Origin: Rhodobiaceae bacterium
Lineage (GTDB): Bacteria; Pseudomonadota; Alphaproteobacteria; Rhizobiales; Tepidamorphaceae
Assembly (NCBI GenBank): GCA_020637895.1
Contig: JACKJP010000002.1
Coordinates: forward strand, 1,054,001-1,118,000
DNA length: 64,000 bases
Direction: 5' to 3'
In this document: in pieces, positions 6,937-16,136 of the stretch
Layout: every line of letters starts with the position of its first letter
Numbering within the stretch: position 1 is the first letter of the stretch
Made by a program: the position numbers and the translations under genes
The notes under the pieces: model-generated
Told to the model about the DNA's origin: nothing
Databases searched by the model: none
The model's input: only the letters and a program-made list of their open reading frames with translations

Positions 6937-9234
6937 ATGAAGTTCGGCATCGGCGCGGCGGCAAAACGCACGGAAGACAGGGCCCTGACCACGGGCAAGG
7001 GCCACTACACAAGCGATGTTCTTCCCGCCAACGGACTTCGTGCCGTGATGGTGCGTTCGCCCGTCGCCCACGCCACCTTCACGATCTCCGATGAAGCGAT
7101 CGGCGATGTGGAAGCGATGGACGGGGTGCACAAGGTCTTCACCTACCGGGACGTTGCGCATCTTGGGCCGATCCCGTGCGGCTTCTTTGTGAAGAACCCG
7201 GATGGTGAAACGGCGACGGTGCCGGATTTCACGATCTTGCAGGAAAATACCGTCCGATATGTCGGCGATGCCATCGCCATGGTCGTCGCCGATACGCAGA
7301 TGCAGGCGCGCGACGCGGCCGAAGCGCTGATGGTCGACTATGACGAGAAGCCGGCCGTGGTCGATGTCGCTGAAGCGGTCAAGCCCGGCGCGCCGCAACT
7401 TTACGACCAATACAAGAACAACACCGACTTCGACTATATCGTCGGCGACGAGGACGAGATCGCAGACGTGTTCAAGAAGGCCGAGCACGTCGTCACGCTC
7501 GATCTCATCAACAGCCGCGTCGTCACCAACTATATGGAGATCCGCTCGGCGATCGGCGAGATCGATCGCAAGGGCCGCTATGTCCTGACAACCGGTTCGC
7601 AGGGCGTGCACAGCCTGCGCACCACCCTCTCGAAGTCGATCTTCAAGGAGCCGCCGGAGAATTTCCACATCATCACGCCCGATGTGGGCGGCGGTTTCGG
7701 CACGCGCTTTGCGATCTACCGCGAATATCCGCTTGTCCTGCAGGCTGCGAAGATTCTCGGCAGGCCGGTGATCTGGATCGCCGACCGGACCGAGCACTTC
7801 CTCGCCGACTATCAGGGCCGCGATCATGTCAGCCATGCGGAAATGGCGCTCGACGGGCGAGGCACGATTCTCGGCATCAAGGTCGACACGCTGGCCAATC
7901 TCGGCGCGACCGTTGCCGGACCGGGCATTCTGGTGCCGGCGCTCGGCTCCCACATGTTGCCCGGCTGCTATCATATCCCCGCAATTTATTCTCGGGTCCG
8001 GGGCATCTTCACCAACACCGTCACGATCTCGGCCTATCGCGGGGCCGGCCGGCCAGAGGCCGCCTATCTGATCGAGCGGCTGATCGACAAGGCCGCGCGC
8101 GACATCGGCATGAAGCCGGAGACCATCCGCCAGCGCAATTTCATCAAGCCTTCGCAGATGCCCTACACGACGCTGATGGACCGCACCTATGACAGCGGCG
8201 ATTTCGCCGGCCATATGAAAAAGGCAATGGAGATCGCCGACTGGAAGGGATTCAGCGCCCGCCATCGCGCCGCCAGGAAGAACGGCAAGCTCCGTGGTCT
8301 GAGCATGGCGACCTATATCGAAGCCTGCTCCGGCGGCGCGGCCGAGACCGCGCAGGTTCGCCTGGAACGCGACGGCAGCGTGACGATCATCATCGGCTCG
8401 CAGCACAACGGCCAGGGTCACCGCACCGCGTTCGGGCAGATCGCGGCGGAGCATCTCGGCGTTTCGCTGGAACAGATCAATCTCGTGCAGGGCGATACCG
8501 ATCGGGTCGAGACCGGTACGGGCACGGGCGGCTCGCGTTCGGTGCCTGTCGGTGGCGCTTCGCTGAACATCGCCGCCGGCCGGCTTGCCGAAACGCTTCG
8601 TCAGCGCGCCGGCGACATGCTCGAGGCGGCAGCCGGCGACATCGAACTTGAGGATGGCGTTGCCCGCATCGTGGGAACCGACCGCGAGGTCAGCCTGGCC
8701 GATGTCGCCGCTGCGGCGATCGACGCGGGCGCGGGCGGCACTCTCAGCGAGAAGGATGCCTGGACACCTCCGCACTATACGTTCCCGAACGGCACGCATG
8801 CCGTCGAAGTCGAGATCGATCCCGATACCGGCCATATCGACATCGTCAACTACGTCGTAGTGGACGATTTCGGCATGACGCTCAATCCGACGCTGCTGCT
8901 TGGTCAGGTTCACGGCGGCGTCGCGCAGGGGCTCGGGCAGGCGATGCTGGAGAAGACCTATTACGATCCAGACAGCGGCCAGCTGCTGACGGCATCCTTC
9001 CAGGATTACTGCATGCCGCGGGCGGAGGATTTCCCGGACATCCATTTCGAGACGCGCAACATTCCCTGCAAGACGAATGCGCTGGGCATGAAGGGCGCCG
9101 GCGAAGCGGGTACGATCGGCGCGACACCGGCCGTCATCAATGCTGTCGTGGATGCGCTTCACCGGCATAACGGGCTGACCCATATCGACATGCCGATGAC
9201 GCCGGAATCGGTCTGGCGCGCCGTGAACGCATAA
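6937..9234 (+). CDS. CoxL-like (form II) molybdopterin-binding hydroxylase subunit
   Basis: 765 residues from ATG 6937; the frame is open to 6838 but has only a TTG there. Xanthine oxidase family large subunit: an N-terminal ald_Xan_dh_C-type domain (about 15-130), then the MoCo-binding domain. The active-site loop reads AYRGAGR (366-372), the form II signature, not the AYxCSFR of true CO dehydrogenase. The catalytic Glu is in GAGEAGT near the C-terminus. The usual FeS and FAD partner subunits are not adjacent: an APC permease lies upstream and glutamate dehydrogenase downstream. The substrate is unknown, perhaps an N-heterocycle or aldehyde; it should not be called CO dehydrogenase. Without partners it may use subunits encoded elsewhere. 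Confidence 0.85.
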   Translation: MKFGIGAAAKRTEDRALTTGKGHYTSDVLPANGLRAVMVRSPVAHATFTISDEAIGDVEAMDGVHKVFTYRDVAHLGPIPCGFFVKNPDGETATVPDFTILQENTVRYVGDAIAMVVADTQMQARDAAEALMVDYDEKPAVVDVAEAVKPGAPQLYDQYKNNTDFDYIVGDEDEIADVFKKAEHVVTLDLINSRVVTNYMEIRSAIGEIDRKGRYVLTTGSQGVHSLRTTLSKSIFKEPPENFHIITPDVGGGFGTRFAIYREYPLVLQAAKILGRPVIWIADRTEHFLADYQGRDHVSHAEMALDGRGTILGIKVDTLANLGATVAGPGILVPALGSHMLPGCYHIPAIYSRVRGIFTNTVTISAYRGAGRPEAAYLIERLIDKAARDIGMKPETIRQRNFIKPSQMPYTTLMDRTYDSGDFAGHMKKAMEIADWKGFSARHRAARKNGKLRGLSMATYIEACSGGAAETAQVRLERDGSVTIIIGSQHNGQGHRTAFGQIAAEHLGVSLEQINLVQGDTDRVETGTGTGGSRSVPVGGASLNIAAGRLAETLRQRAGDMLEAAAGDIELEDGVARIVGTDREVSLADVAAAAIDAGAGGTLSEKDAWTPPHYTFPNGTHAVEVEIDPDTGHIDIVNYVVVDDFGMTLNPTLLLGQVHGGVAQGLGQAMLEKTYYDPDSGQLLTASFQDYCMPRAEDFPDIHFETRNIPCKTNALGMKGAGEAGTIGATPAVINAVVDALHRHNGLTHIDMPMTPESVWRAVNA

Positions 9235-9405
9235 GGCAGGCGGCCATGCCCGGAAAGGTCCTCCGCAGTCATCAGGGCGACATGACCGCGGGGAACCATT
9301 CGGCACTTTCGGGCTTGTCGACACGAACCGGCAAGCCTTCGACAATGACCGGACGCAGCCGAGATCGGGTCGGTTCGCCCACCGGAGTTTGAACGGGAGG
9401 CAGCA

Positions 9406-12400
9406 ATGGTCCAGCACGAAGCCGAACTTCTCCGGGCGCTCGCGGAAGCGGCGGCCGGCGAAGTGAAGGGGCCGGCAGCACAGGTCGACGCCATCCGCAC
9501 CTTCACCCGGCTGCTTTTCACCGACGGGGTGAATGAGGACGTCGCCCCCTATACGCCAGCCGAACTGGCGCTGCTGGCGCAGAACGCCTGGGCTTTCAGC
9601 GAAACGCGCGAGCCGGGTACGGCCAAGGTCAGGGTCTACAATCCGCGCGCCGAGGGCGAGAATTCGCGCCTGCGCGACATCAGCGTGGTCGAGATCGTCA
9701 ACGACAACATGCCGTTTCTGGTCGATTCGGCGATGGCGGAACTTGCCGAGCAGGGCCGCGAGGTCCTGCTCGTGCTGCATCCGATCGAGGCGGTGAAGCG
9801 CGGCAAGACCGGCAAGAGAGCGAAATTTCTCGGACGACCCGGCGCGGGCGACGCTCAGGCGCTGCGCGAGAGCCTCATTCACATCCATATCAGACGCATC
9901 GACAGCGATCTGGAACGGCGCGACATCGAAACGAAACTGGCCAAGGTCTTCTCCGATGTGCGCCTCGCCGTCGAAGACTGGCAGAAGATGCGCGATCGCC
10001 TGACCCAGGCAATTCAAACCTATAAGTCGGCCCCGCCGCCCATTCCCGTCGAAGAAATCGCTGAGGCGATCCAGTTCCTGGAATGGCTTGCCGACAACAA
10101 CTTCACGTTTCTCGGCATGCGAGAATATGTCTTCAGCGACGGCGTCAATCCGCAGACGCTGGAGACGGTTGGCGAGAAGGGGGTGAAGGGTTACGGCCTG
10201 CTTCGCGATCTGTCATTGCGGATCCTGCGGCGAGGCAGCGAATTCGTTACCTATACGCCCGAGCTGAGAGAGTTTCTCAAACAGCCGGTGCCGCTGCTGG
10301 TGACCAAGGCGAACGTGAAATCGACCATCCACCGCCGGGTCTATCTGGACTATGTCGGGGTCAAGACCTTCAACGAGAACGGCGAGCTTGTCGGCGAACT
10401 CAGGATCGTCGGTCTGCTGACGTCAAGCGCCTATAACCGGTCGGTGCGCTCCATCCCCTATCTGCGGCGCAAGGCCGAACTGGTCATGGAAGCCGCCGAC
10501 CACGATCCGGTCAGTCATACCGGCAAGGCGCTGTGGAACGTGCTGGAGACATTTCCGCGCGACGAACTGTTCCAGATCGATATCGATACGCTTTCCGACT
10601 GGGCGCAGACGATCCTCAAGCTGCATGAACGGCCGCGCATTCGCGTCCTCGCCCGGATCGACAAGTTCGACCGCTTCGTCTCCGTCCTGGTCTTCGTGCC
10701 GCGCGACAGGTTCAACACCCAGGTGCGTATCAAGATCGGAGAAATGCTGGCGGAGGAGTATCGCGGTCACGTCTCCGCCGCCTACCCGGCTTTTCCGGAG
10801 GGCATGCTGGCGCGTGTGCATTTCATCATCGGCCGGCGACAGGGCGAAACGCCGCGCCCGGAGGCGGCGCTACTGGAAGAGCGTATAGCCGATATCGTCC
10901 GGTCATGGGCGGACCGGCTCGAGGAGGCGCTGGAACAACGATACGAAACGCTGGTTGCCGGCGATATCTTCAAGCGCTATCGCGATGCCTTTTCCGCCGC
11001 CTATCGCGGCGTATTCGGCGCGGAATCCGCGCTTGACGATATCGAGATGGTCGAGAAGCTCTCGGAGACGCGGCCGCTGATCGTCAGGTTTCACCGCCGC
11101 CGCGAGGACGGGGTCGGCAGGATTGCCCTGAAGCTCTTTCATCGCGGTCATCCCATACCACTGTCACAGCGTGTTCCGATCCTGGAGAATCTCGGCTTCC
11201 GTGTGATCGACGAGCGTTCGTTCAGCGTCGACAAACCGCTCGAAACCGGCAGTGAGCCGGTCTGGATGCACGACATGGTGCTGGAGGGCCGCGCGGCAGA
11301 AGATATCGATCTGGAACGGCTCGCCGACCCGCTTCAGGCAAGCTATATGGCCGTCGCCGAAGGCCGGGCGGAGAACGACGGGTACAACACGCTGACCGCG
11401 GTCGCGGGAGCCGGCTGGCGCGATGTCTCGATGATCCGCGCCTACAGTCGCTATCTTCGGCAGATCCGTGTTCCCTATTCGCAGGACTACATGTGGACGA
11501 CGCTCGCGGCCCATGGCGGGCTCGCCAGTCTTGTCATCGAACTTTTCCACGTGATGCATGATCCGGCGCGCACCAGCGAGGATGCCGCGCCGATCCTCGC
11601 GGCCATAGAAGACGGTCTCAAAGCCGTGCCGAGCCTCGACGAGGATTCGATCCTCCGACGTTTCGTCAATCTGGTGACGGCGACGGTCAGAACGAATTTC
11701 TTCCAGCTCGACGCGCACGGCCTGCCGCGGCAGACGATCGCTTTCAAATTCGACGGCTCCCGTGTCGACGGCATGCCGGCGCCGCGCACTTTCAGGGAAA
11801 TCTTCGTCTACAGTCCGCGGGTCGAGGGCGTGCATCTCAGATTCGGCAAGATTGCCCGTGGCGGCCTTCGCTGGTCGGACCGGCCACAGGATTTCCGGAC
11901 CGAGGTTCTCGGACTGGTCAAGGCCCAGCAGGTCAAGAATGCCGTGATCGTTCCGGTCGGTTCAAAGGGCGGTTTCGTGCCCAAGCAGCCGCCGCTGTCG
12001 GGCAACCGCGACGACGTCCTTGCGGAAGGCATCGCCTGCTACAAGCTTTTCGTTTCCAGTCTCCTCGACCTCACCGACAATCTCGATCTCGATACGGTCC
12101 TGCCGCCTGAAAGGGTGGTGCGCCATGACGGGGACGACCCCTATCTCGTCGTTGCCGCCGACAAGGGCACGGCGAGCTTCTCCGACATCGCCAACGAGAT
12201 CTCTCGCGATCACGATTTCTGGCTGGACGACGCGTTCGCCAGCGGCGGTTCGGCGGGCTATGACCACAAGAAGATGGGCATCACCGCGCGCGGCGGCTGG
12301 GAAGCGGTCAAGCGGCATTTCCGCGAAATCGACATCGATATCCAGACGACGCCATTCACGGTCATCGGCGTTGGCGACATGTCGGGCGACGTTTTCGGCA

Positions 12401-14235
12401 ATGGCATGCTGCTGTCCCGGAAGATCAGGCTTGTCGCCGCTTTCGATCATCGTGACATTTTCATCGATCCGTCGCCGGACGAAGACAGAGGCTGGGAAGA
12501 GCGCAAGCGGATGTTCGAGCTGCCGCGCTCCAGCTGGCAGGATTTCGACCGCAAGATCATCTCCAGGGGCGGCGGCGTTTTCAGCCGCAAGGAAAAGTCG
12601 ATCAAGCTGACGCCGCAGATCCGTGAACTTCTCGGCGTCGACAGCGATGCCATGCCGCCGCACGAGCTGATTTCAGCGATCCTCAGGGCCAAGGCCGATC
12701 TCCTGTGGTTCGGCGGGATCGGAACCTATGTCCGGGCCAGCACCGAAAGCGACGACCAGGTCGGCGACAGGGCCAATGACATATTGCGGGTTACGGCACC
12801 GGAACTGAATGTCACGGTCGTCGGCGAAGGGGCAAATCTCGGCGTCACGCAGCGCGCGCGCATCGAATTCGCGCTGGCGGGCGGGCGCATCAACAATGAT
12901 GCGATCGACAATTCCGCTGGCGTCAATTCCTCCGACATGGAGGTCAACATCAAGATCGCCCTCGGCGCCGTGCTGCGCGAAGGCCGGTTGACGGGGCCGC
13001 AACGCAACAAGCTGCTGGCAGAGATGACCGACGAAGTTGCGGCGCTGGTGCTTCGCAACAATTACCTGCAGACCCTTTGCATCAGCCTTGCCGAACATCG
13101 CGGCCCGGAGGAAGCGGGTTTCCTGCGCAGGCTCATGCGAACGCTCGAAGCGAGCGGCCGGCTTGACCGGCAGATCGAATATCTGCCGACGGACGCCGCC
13201 ATCGTCGAGCGGATGGCGCGCGGCGAGGGATTTTCGCGGCCGGAACTGGCGGTGCTGCTGGCCTATGCGAAGATCGATCTCTTCGACCAGCTGCTGGAAA
13301 GTCCGGTGCCCGACGATCCGTATCTCGGGCGCGAACTCATGCGCTATTTCCCGAAACGACTGCAGAAGAAATTTCCGCAGGCGATCAGCGACCACAGGCT
13401 TCGCCGCGAGATCATCGCCACCATGCTGTCGAACAGCATGATCAATCGCGGCGGTCCGAGCTTCGCGACCCGTATCGCCGACCAGACGGGCGCCAGTTCG
13501 GACGAAATCGCCCGCGCTTTCGCCGTCGCGCGCGACAGTTTCGAGCTCGGCGACGTCAACTCGGCGATCGACGCCCTCGACACCAGGATCAAGGGGCAGT
13601 TGCAGCTGCAGCTGTATGCGGAAGTCCAGAACCTGCTGATCAGCCAGGTCAGCTGGCACGTCATGAACGACGATCCGGCCAGACCGCTTGAAGACGACGT
13701 CTCGCACTACAAAAAGGGCATTGCCGACCTGACGAAAGTCATCGAGCAGGTCATTCCCGAGGAAATGCTGCAATTACTCCGGGAGCACCAGTCCTCCTAC
13801 GAGGCCGCCGGCGTTCCGGCGACGCTGGCACGGCGCATTGCCCTCTTCGGTCCACTTGCCCAGGCCGGCAATATCATCATGACGGCGGACACGGCGGAAC
13901 GGCCCCTCGCACAAGTGGCGGAGACCTATTTCGCCGCCGGCGCGGCCTTCGCGGTCGACCGGCTCGTCGATTCGGCCCATACGCTGCATCTGCCCGATTA
14001 TTACGACCGGCTGGCGCTCAATCGCACGATCGATCAGCTGGCCGCCGCCCAACGGGCAATTACCGCCAGATCTCTCGATGCGGGCAAGGGCGCGGCCGGT
14101 GTGGAGGCGTGGGTCCATGCCAGCGGGCACGATGCGGCACGGGCGCGAAGGATGATCGGCGACATTGCAGGCTCGCCGCTGACCCTGTCACGACTTTCGG
14201 TCGCCGCCGGCCTTCTAGGTGACATCGTGAGATGA
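9406..14235 (+). CDS. NAD-specific glutamate dehydrogenase, large (180 kDa) type
   Basis: 1609 residues, ATG preceded by GGGAGG, normal length for the L-GDH180 class found in alphaproteobacteria. A long N-terminal regulatory part (about 1-720) contains ACT-like segments, then comes the catalytic core with ARGGLRWSDRPQDFRTEVLG and VPVGSKGGFVPK, which carry substrate-binding and catalytic lysines, and the NAD-binding region near GVGDMSGDVFGNGML. The enzyme oxidatively deaminates glutamate to 2-oxoglutarate and is catabolic and cytoplasmic. Its stop overlaps the ATG of the MFS gene (4 nt), so the two are probably co-translated. Confidence 0.97.
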   Translation: MVQHEAELLRALAEAAAGEVKGPAAQVDAIRTFTRLLFTDGVNEDVAPYTPAELALLAQNAWAFSETREPGTAKVRVYNPRAEGENSRLRDISVVEIVNDNMPFLVDSAMAELAEQGREVLLVLHPIEAVKRGKTGKRAKFLGRPGAGDAQALRESLIHIHIRRIDSDLERRDIETKLAKVFSDVRLAVEDWQKMRDRLTQAIQTYKSAPPPIPVEEIAEAIQFLEWLADNNFTFLGMREYVFSDGVNPQTLETVGEKGVKGYGLLRDLSLRILRRGSEFVTYTPELREFLKQPVPLLVTKANVKSTIHRRVYLDYVGVKTFNENGELVGELRIVGLLTSSAYNRSVRSIPYLRRKAELVMEAADHDPVSHTGKALWNVLETFPRDELFQIDIDTLSDWAQTILKLHERPRIRVLARIDKFDRFVSVLVFVPRDRFNTQVRIKIGEMLAEEYRGHVSAAYPAFPEGMLARVHFIIGRRQGETPRPEAALLEERIADIVRSWADRLEEALEQRYETLVAGDIFKRYRDAFSAAYRGVFGAESALDDIEMVEKLSETRPLIVRFHRRREDGVGRIALKLFHRGHPIPLSQRVPILENLGFRVIDERSFSVDKPLETGSEPVWMHDMVLEGRAAEDIDLERLADPLQASYMAVAEGRAENDGYNTLTAVAGAGWRDVSMIRAYSRYLRQIRVPYSQDYMWTTLAAHGGLASLVIELFHVMHDPARTSEDAAPILAAIEDGLKAVPSLDEDSILRRFVNLVTATVRTNFFQLDAHGLPRQTIAFKFDGSRVDGMPAPRTFREIFVYSPRVEGVHLRFGKIARGGLRWSDRPQDFRTEVLGLVKAQQVKNAVIVPVGSKGGFVPKQPPLSGNRDDVLAEGIACYKLFVSSLLDLTDNLDLDTVLPPERVVRHDGDDPYLVVAADKGTASFSDIANEISRDHDFWLDDAFASGGSAGYDHKKMGITARGGWEAVKRHFREIDIDIQTTPFTVIGVGDMSGDVFGNGMLLSRKIRLVAAFDHRDIFIDPSPDEDRGWEERKRMFELPRSSWQDFDRKIISRGGGVFSRKEKSIKLTPQIRELLGVDSDAMPPHELISAILRAKADLLWFGGIGTYVRASTESDDQVGDRANDILRVTAPELNVTVVGEGANLGVTQRARIEFALAGGRINNDAIDNSAGVNSSDMEVNIKIALGAVLREGRLTGPQRNKLLAEMTDEVAALVLRNNYLQTLCISLAEHRGPEEAGFLRRLMRTLEASGRLDRQIEYLPTDAAIVERMARGEGFSRPELAVLLAYAKIDLFDQLLESPVPDDPYLGRELMRYFPKRLQKKFPQAISDHRLRREIIATMLSNSMINRGGPSFATRIADQTGASSDEIARAFAVARDSFELGDVNSAIDALDTRIKGQLQLQLYAEVQNLLISQVSWHVMNDDPARPLEDDVSHYKKGIADLTKVIEQVIPEEMLQLLREHQSSYEAAGVPATLARRIALFGPLAQAGNIIMTADTAERPLAQVAETYFAAGAAFAVDRLVDSAHTLHLPDYYDRLALNRTIDQLAAAQRAITARSLDAGKGAAGVEAWVHASGHDAARARRMIGDIAGSPLTLSRLSVAAGLLGDIVR

Positions 14236-15602
14236 GCGAGACGACCGTTTCCGAGCGGTCGGCGCGACGTACGCGCGGCGCCTGGGTGCTGTTCGACTGG
14301 GCAGCGCAGCCATTCTACACGATCGTTCTCACATTCATCTTCGGCCCCTATTTCGTCGCCCATGTCGCCGCAAATCCCGTCGAGGGGCAGTCGTTGTGGG
14401 GGATAGCCGCGGCCGCAGGCGGCGTTACGATTGCCATTCTGAGCCCGGTTCTGGGTGCGGTCGCCGATCAGGGCGGCCGGCGCATGCTCTGGCTTGCGCT
14501 GTTTTCCGCAGCGCTCATCGCAGGAATGGCCTGCCTCTGGTTTGCAGTGCCCGGCGCTGGTGAAGGGCGAATTTATTTCGTTCTTGGCGCATTCGCGCTC
14601 GCCATGCTCGGTGCGGAGTTTGCGACCGTCTTCACCAACGCCATGCTGCCCGACATCGCCCGGCCCGGCGGAATCGGCCGGTTGAGCGGGCTCGGCTGGG
14701 GCGTCGGCTATCTTGGCGGGCTTGCAAGCCTCTTCATCATGCTGGTTTTCATTGTCGCCGAGAGCACCAGCGGACGAACGCTGGCTGGCCTTTCGCCTTT
14801 GTTCGGAGATGCCCTGTCCTTTGCCGGCGAGCGGGCAAGCGGACCTTTCAGCGCCGTCTGGTATTTTCTGTTCGTTCTGCCGCTCTTTCTTTTCGCGCCG
14901 CCAGAGGCGCCACGGCCAAGCGCGCGCACCGGCATCGGTGCGGCGATGAAATCTCTCGCCGCGAGCCTCAGGGACTATGGGTTGGGCTCGGCCTATGTAC
15001 GGTTTCTTTTCGCGCGGATGATCTATGCCGACGGGCTGGCCGCGCTTTTCACCTTCGGCGGCGTCTATGCCGCATCGGTGTTTGGCTGGGGCGCGACGCA
15101 GCTTGGTCTTTTCGGCATTCTTCTGACGTTGACGGGTGCGGGCGGTGCGATCGCGGGCGGCCGGGCCGATGAGATCTTCGGTCCGCGCCGGGTGATCATG
15201 TTTTCGCTGGCCGCGCTGGCGATCCTTGGCGTCCTCGCGCTTTCAGCGGGGCGCGATCACATTCTTTTCGTGATTGGGGTCAAGCCGGCAGATGGCGGAC
15301 TTTTCGCCAGCGTCGCTGAACGCTTCTATCTCGTGGTCGGCGCGCTGATCGGCGTTTTCGCTGGACCGGTTCAGGCGGCAAGCCGCAATGTCGTCACACA
15401 GCTCGCCCATCCCGCGCGCATGACGGAGGCGTTCGGTCTTTTTGCATTCTCCGGCAAGGCAACCGCCTTTCTTGCGCCGGCGCTCGTCGCCTTGGTGACA
15501 ACGGTCAGCGACAGTCAGCGGATCGGCATCGCCGTGGTCGTTCTCTTCATGCTTGTCGGCCTTGCGCTGTTCACGCGCGTTCCGATCCCCGAGGCTCGTT
15601 GA
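14232..15602 (+). CDS. MFS transporter, UMF1/Atg22-like
   Basis: 456 residues with about 12 membrane helices. The N-terminal GAWVLFDWAAQPFYTIVLTF is the hallmark of the UMF1 (vacuole effluxer Atg22-like) branch of the major facilitator superfamily, and SPVLGAVADQGGRR is the MFS motif A loop between helices 2 and 3. It starts inside the glutamate dehydrogenase stop codon (ATGA), an arrangement often seen in rhizobia, suggesting export or import of an amino acid or related metabolite. The substrate is unknown. Confidence 0.88.
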   Translation: MSETTVSERSARRTRGAWVLFDWAAQPFYTIVLTFIFGPYFVAHVAANPVEGQSLWGIAAAAGGVTIAILSPVLGAVADQGGRRMLWLALFSAALIAGMACLWFAVPGAGEGRIYFVLGAFALAMLGAEFATVFTNAMLPDIARPGGIGRLSGLGWGVGYLGGLASLFIMLVFIVAESTSGRTLAGLSPLFGDALSFAGERASGPFSAVWYFLFVLPLFLFAPPEAPRPSARTGIGAAMKSLAASLRDYGLGSAYVRFLFARMIYADGLAALFTFGGVYAASVFGWGATQLGLFGILLTLTGAGGAIAGGRADEIFGPRRVIMFSLAALAILGVLALSAGRDHILFVIGVKPADGGLFASVAERFYLVVGALIGVFAGPVQAASRNVVTQLAHPARMTEAFGLFAFSGKATAFLAPALVALVTTVSDSQRIGIAVVVLFMLVGLALFTRVPIPEAR

Positions 15603-15652
15603 GCCGCGTTCAATCCTCGGCGATGACTTTTTCGTGAGATCGGAATAGTTGG

Positions 15653-15677
15653 GGAACACATGCGGCGTCGGGGCATT
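15653..15677 (+). promoter_or_regulatory. possible EcfG-type (general stress) promoter
   Basis: GGAAC at 15653-15657 is followed after 16 nt by CATT at 15674-15677. EcfG promoters of alphaproteobacteria have GGAAC-N16/17-cGTT, so there is one mismatch in the -10 element. It would start transcription about 45 bp before the small secreted-protein gene. The match is short and could be chance. Confidence 0.32.
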
Positions 15678-15729
15678 CCTTCAGCAGTGACGCGCCATCA
15701 AGGCGACTCACAAAAGAAAGGAAACTCCC

Positions 15730-16080
15730 ATGACTTACAAGACCTTGACCGCCATCGTTCTTGCCGCTGGCCTTGCCACGCCGGCATTCGCCGCCATGGA
15801 TCGTCCGACGACCAAGGACAACGAGCCTGCGAAGATGCAGAACTGGGATTCCGATGTCCGCGGTTCGTTCTTCAAGGATGAGGATAACAATGTTCTTTAT
15901 CCGCAGCAGGAAGCGATGGGCAATTTCGCTCAGCTTTCCGACGCCCAGAAAGAACGGGTCCGTCAGGAATGCATGACGGCGCCGAATTCCGAGATCAACC
16001 CGGGTGACGGCGTTCGGAATCGCGATCAGGCTTTCAATACGCTGTGCCTTTGGGTCAGGGGCGAACCCAGGACCCAGTAA
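15730..16080 (+). CDS. small secreted protein of unknown function
   Basis: 116 residues with ribosome site AAAGGAAA. A clear signal peptide (MTYKTLTAIVLAAGLATPAFA, residues 1-21) is followed by a polar mature part of about 95 residues with two cysteines (in QECMTAP and NTLCLWV) that could form a disulfide. The mature part contains an aromatic/acidic stretch, WDSDVRGSFFKDEDNNVLYP. I do not recognise a named domain. It stands alone, with its own terminator just after the stop and a possible stress promoter before it, so a monocistronic periplasmic protein is likely. Confidence 0.8.
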   Translation: MTYKTLTAIVLAAGLATPAFAAMDRPTTKDNEPAKMQNWDSDVRGSFFKDEDNNVLYPQQEAMGNFAQLSDAQKERVRQECMTAPNSEINPGDGVRNRDQAFNTLCLWVRGEPRTQ

Positions 16081-16097
16081 AGGCTTCATGTAAGCCG

Positions 16098-16132
16098 AGC
16101 CCCCGGAGCGTCCTTTCGCTTCGGGGGCTTTT
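16098..16132 (+). terminator. rho-independent terminator
   Basis: A 13-bp stem (AGCCCCCGGAGCG with CGCTTCGGGGGCT, one G-T pair), a 6-nt loop and TTTT, 17 bp after the stop of the secreted-protein gene. It separates that gene from purH on the opposite strand. Confidence 0.9.
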
Positions 16133-16136
16133 GCAT

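Noticed and set aside
6937..9234. Annotation as carbon monoxide dehydrogenase large chain
   Set aside because: The active-site loop is AYRGAGR, not AYxCSFR, and the other two subunits are missing.
6928..10017. Very long open frame (over 1000 codons) on the minus strand opposite the CoxL-like and glutamate dehydrogenase genes
   Set aside because: It is antisense to two strongly conserved proteins, has the His/Asp/Arg-rich composition of GC-rich mirror frames and no recognisable domain.
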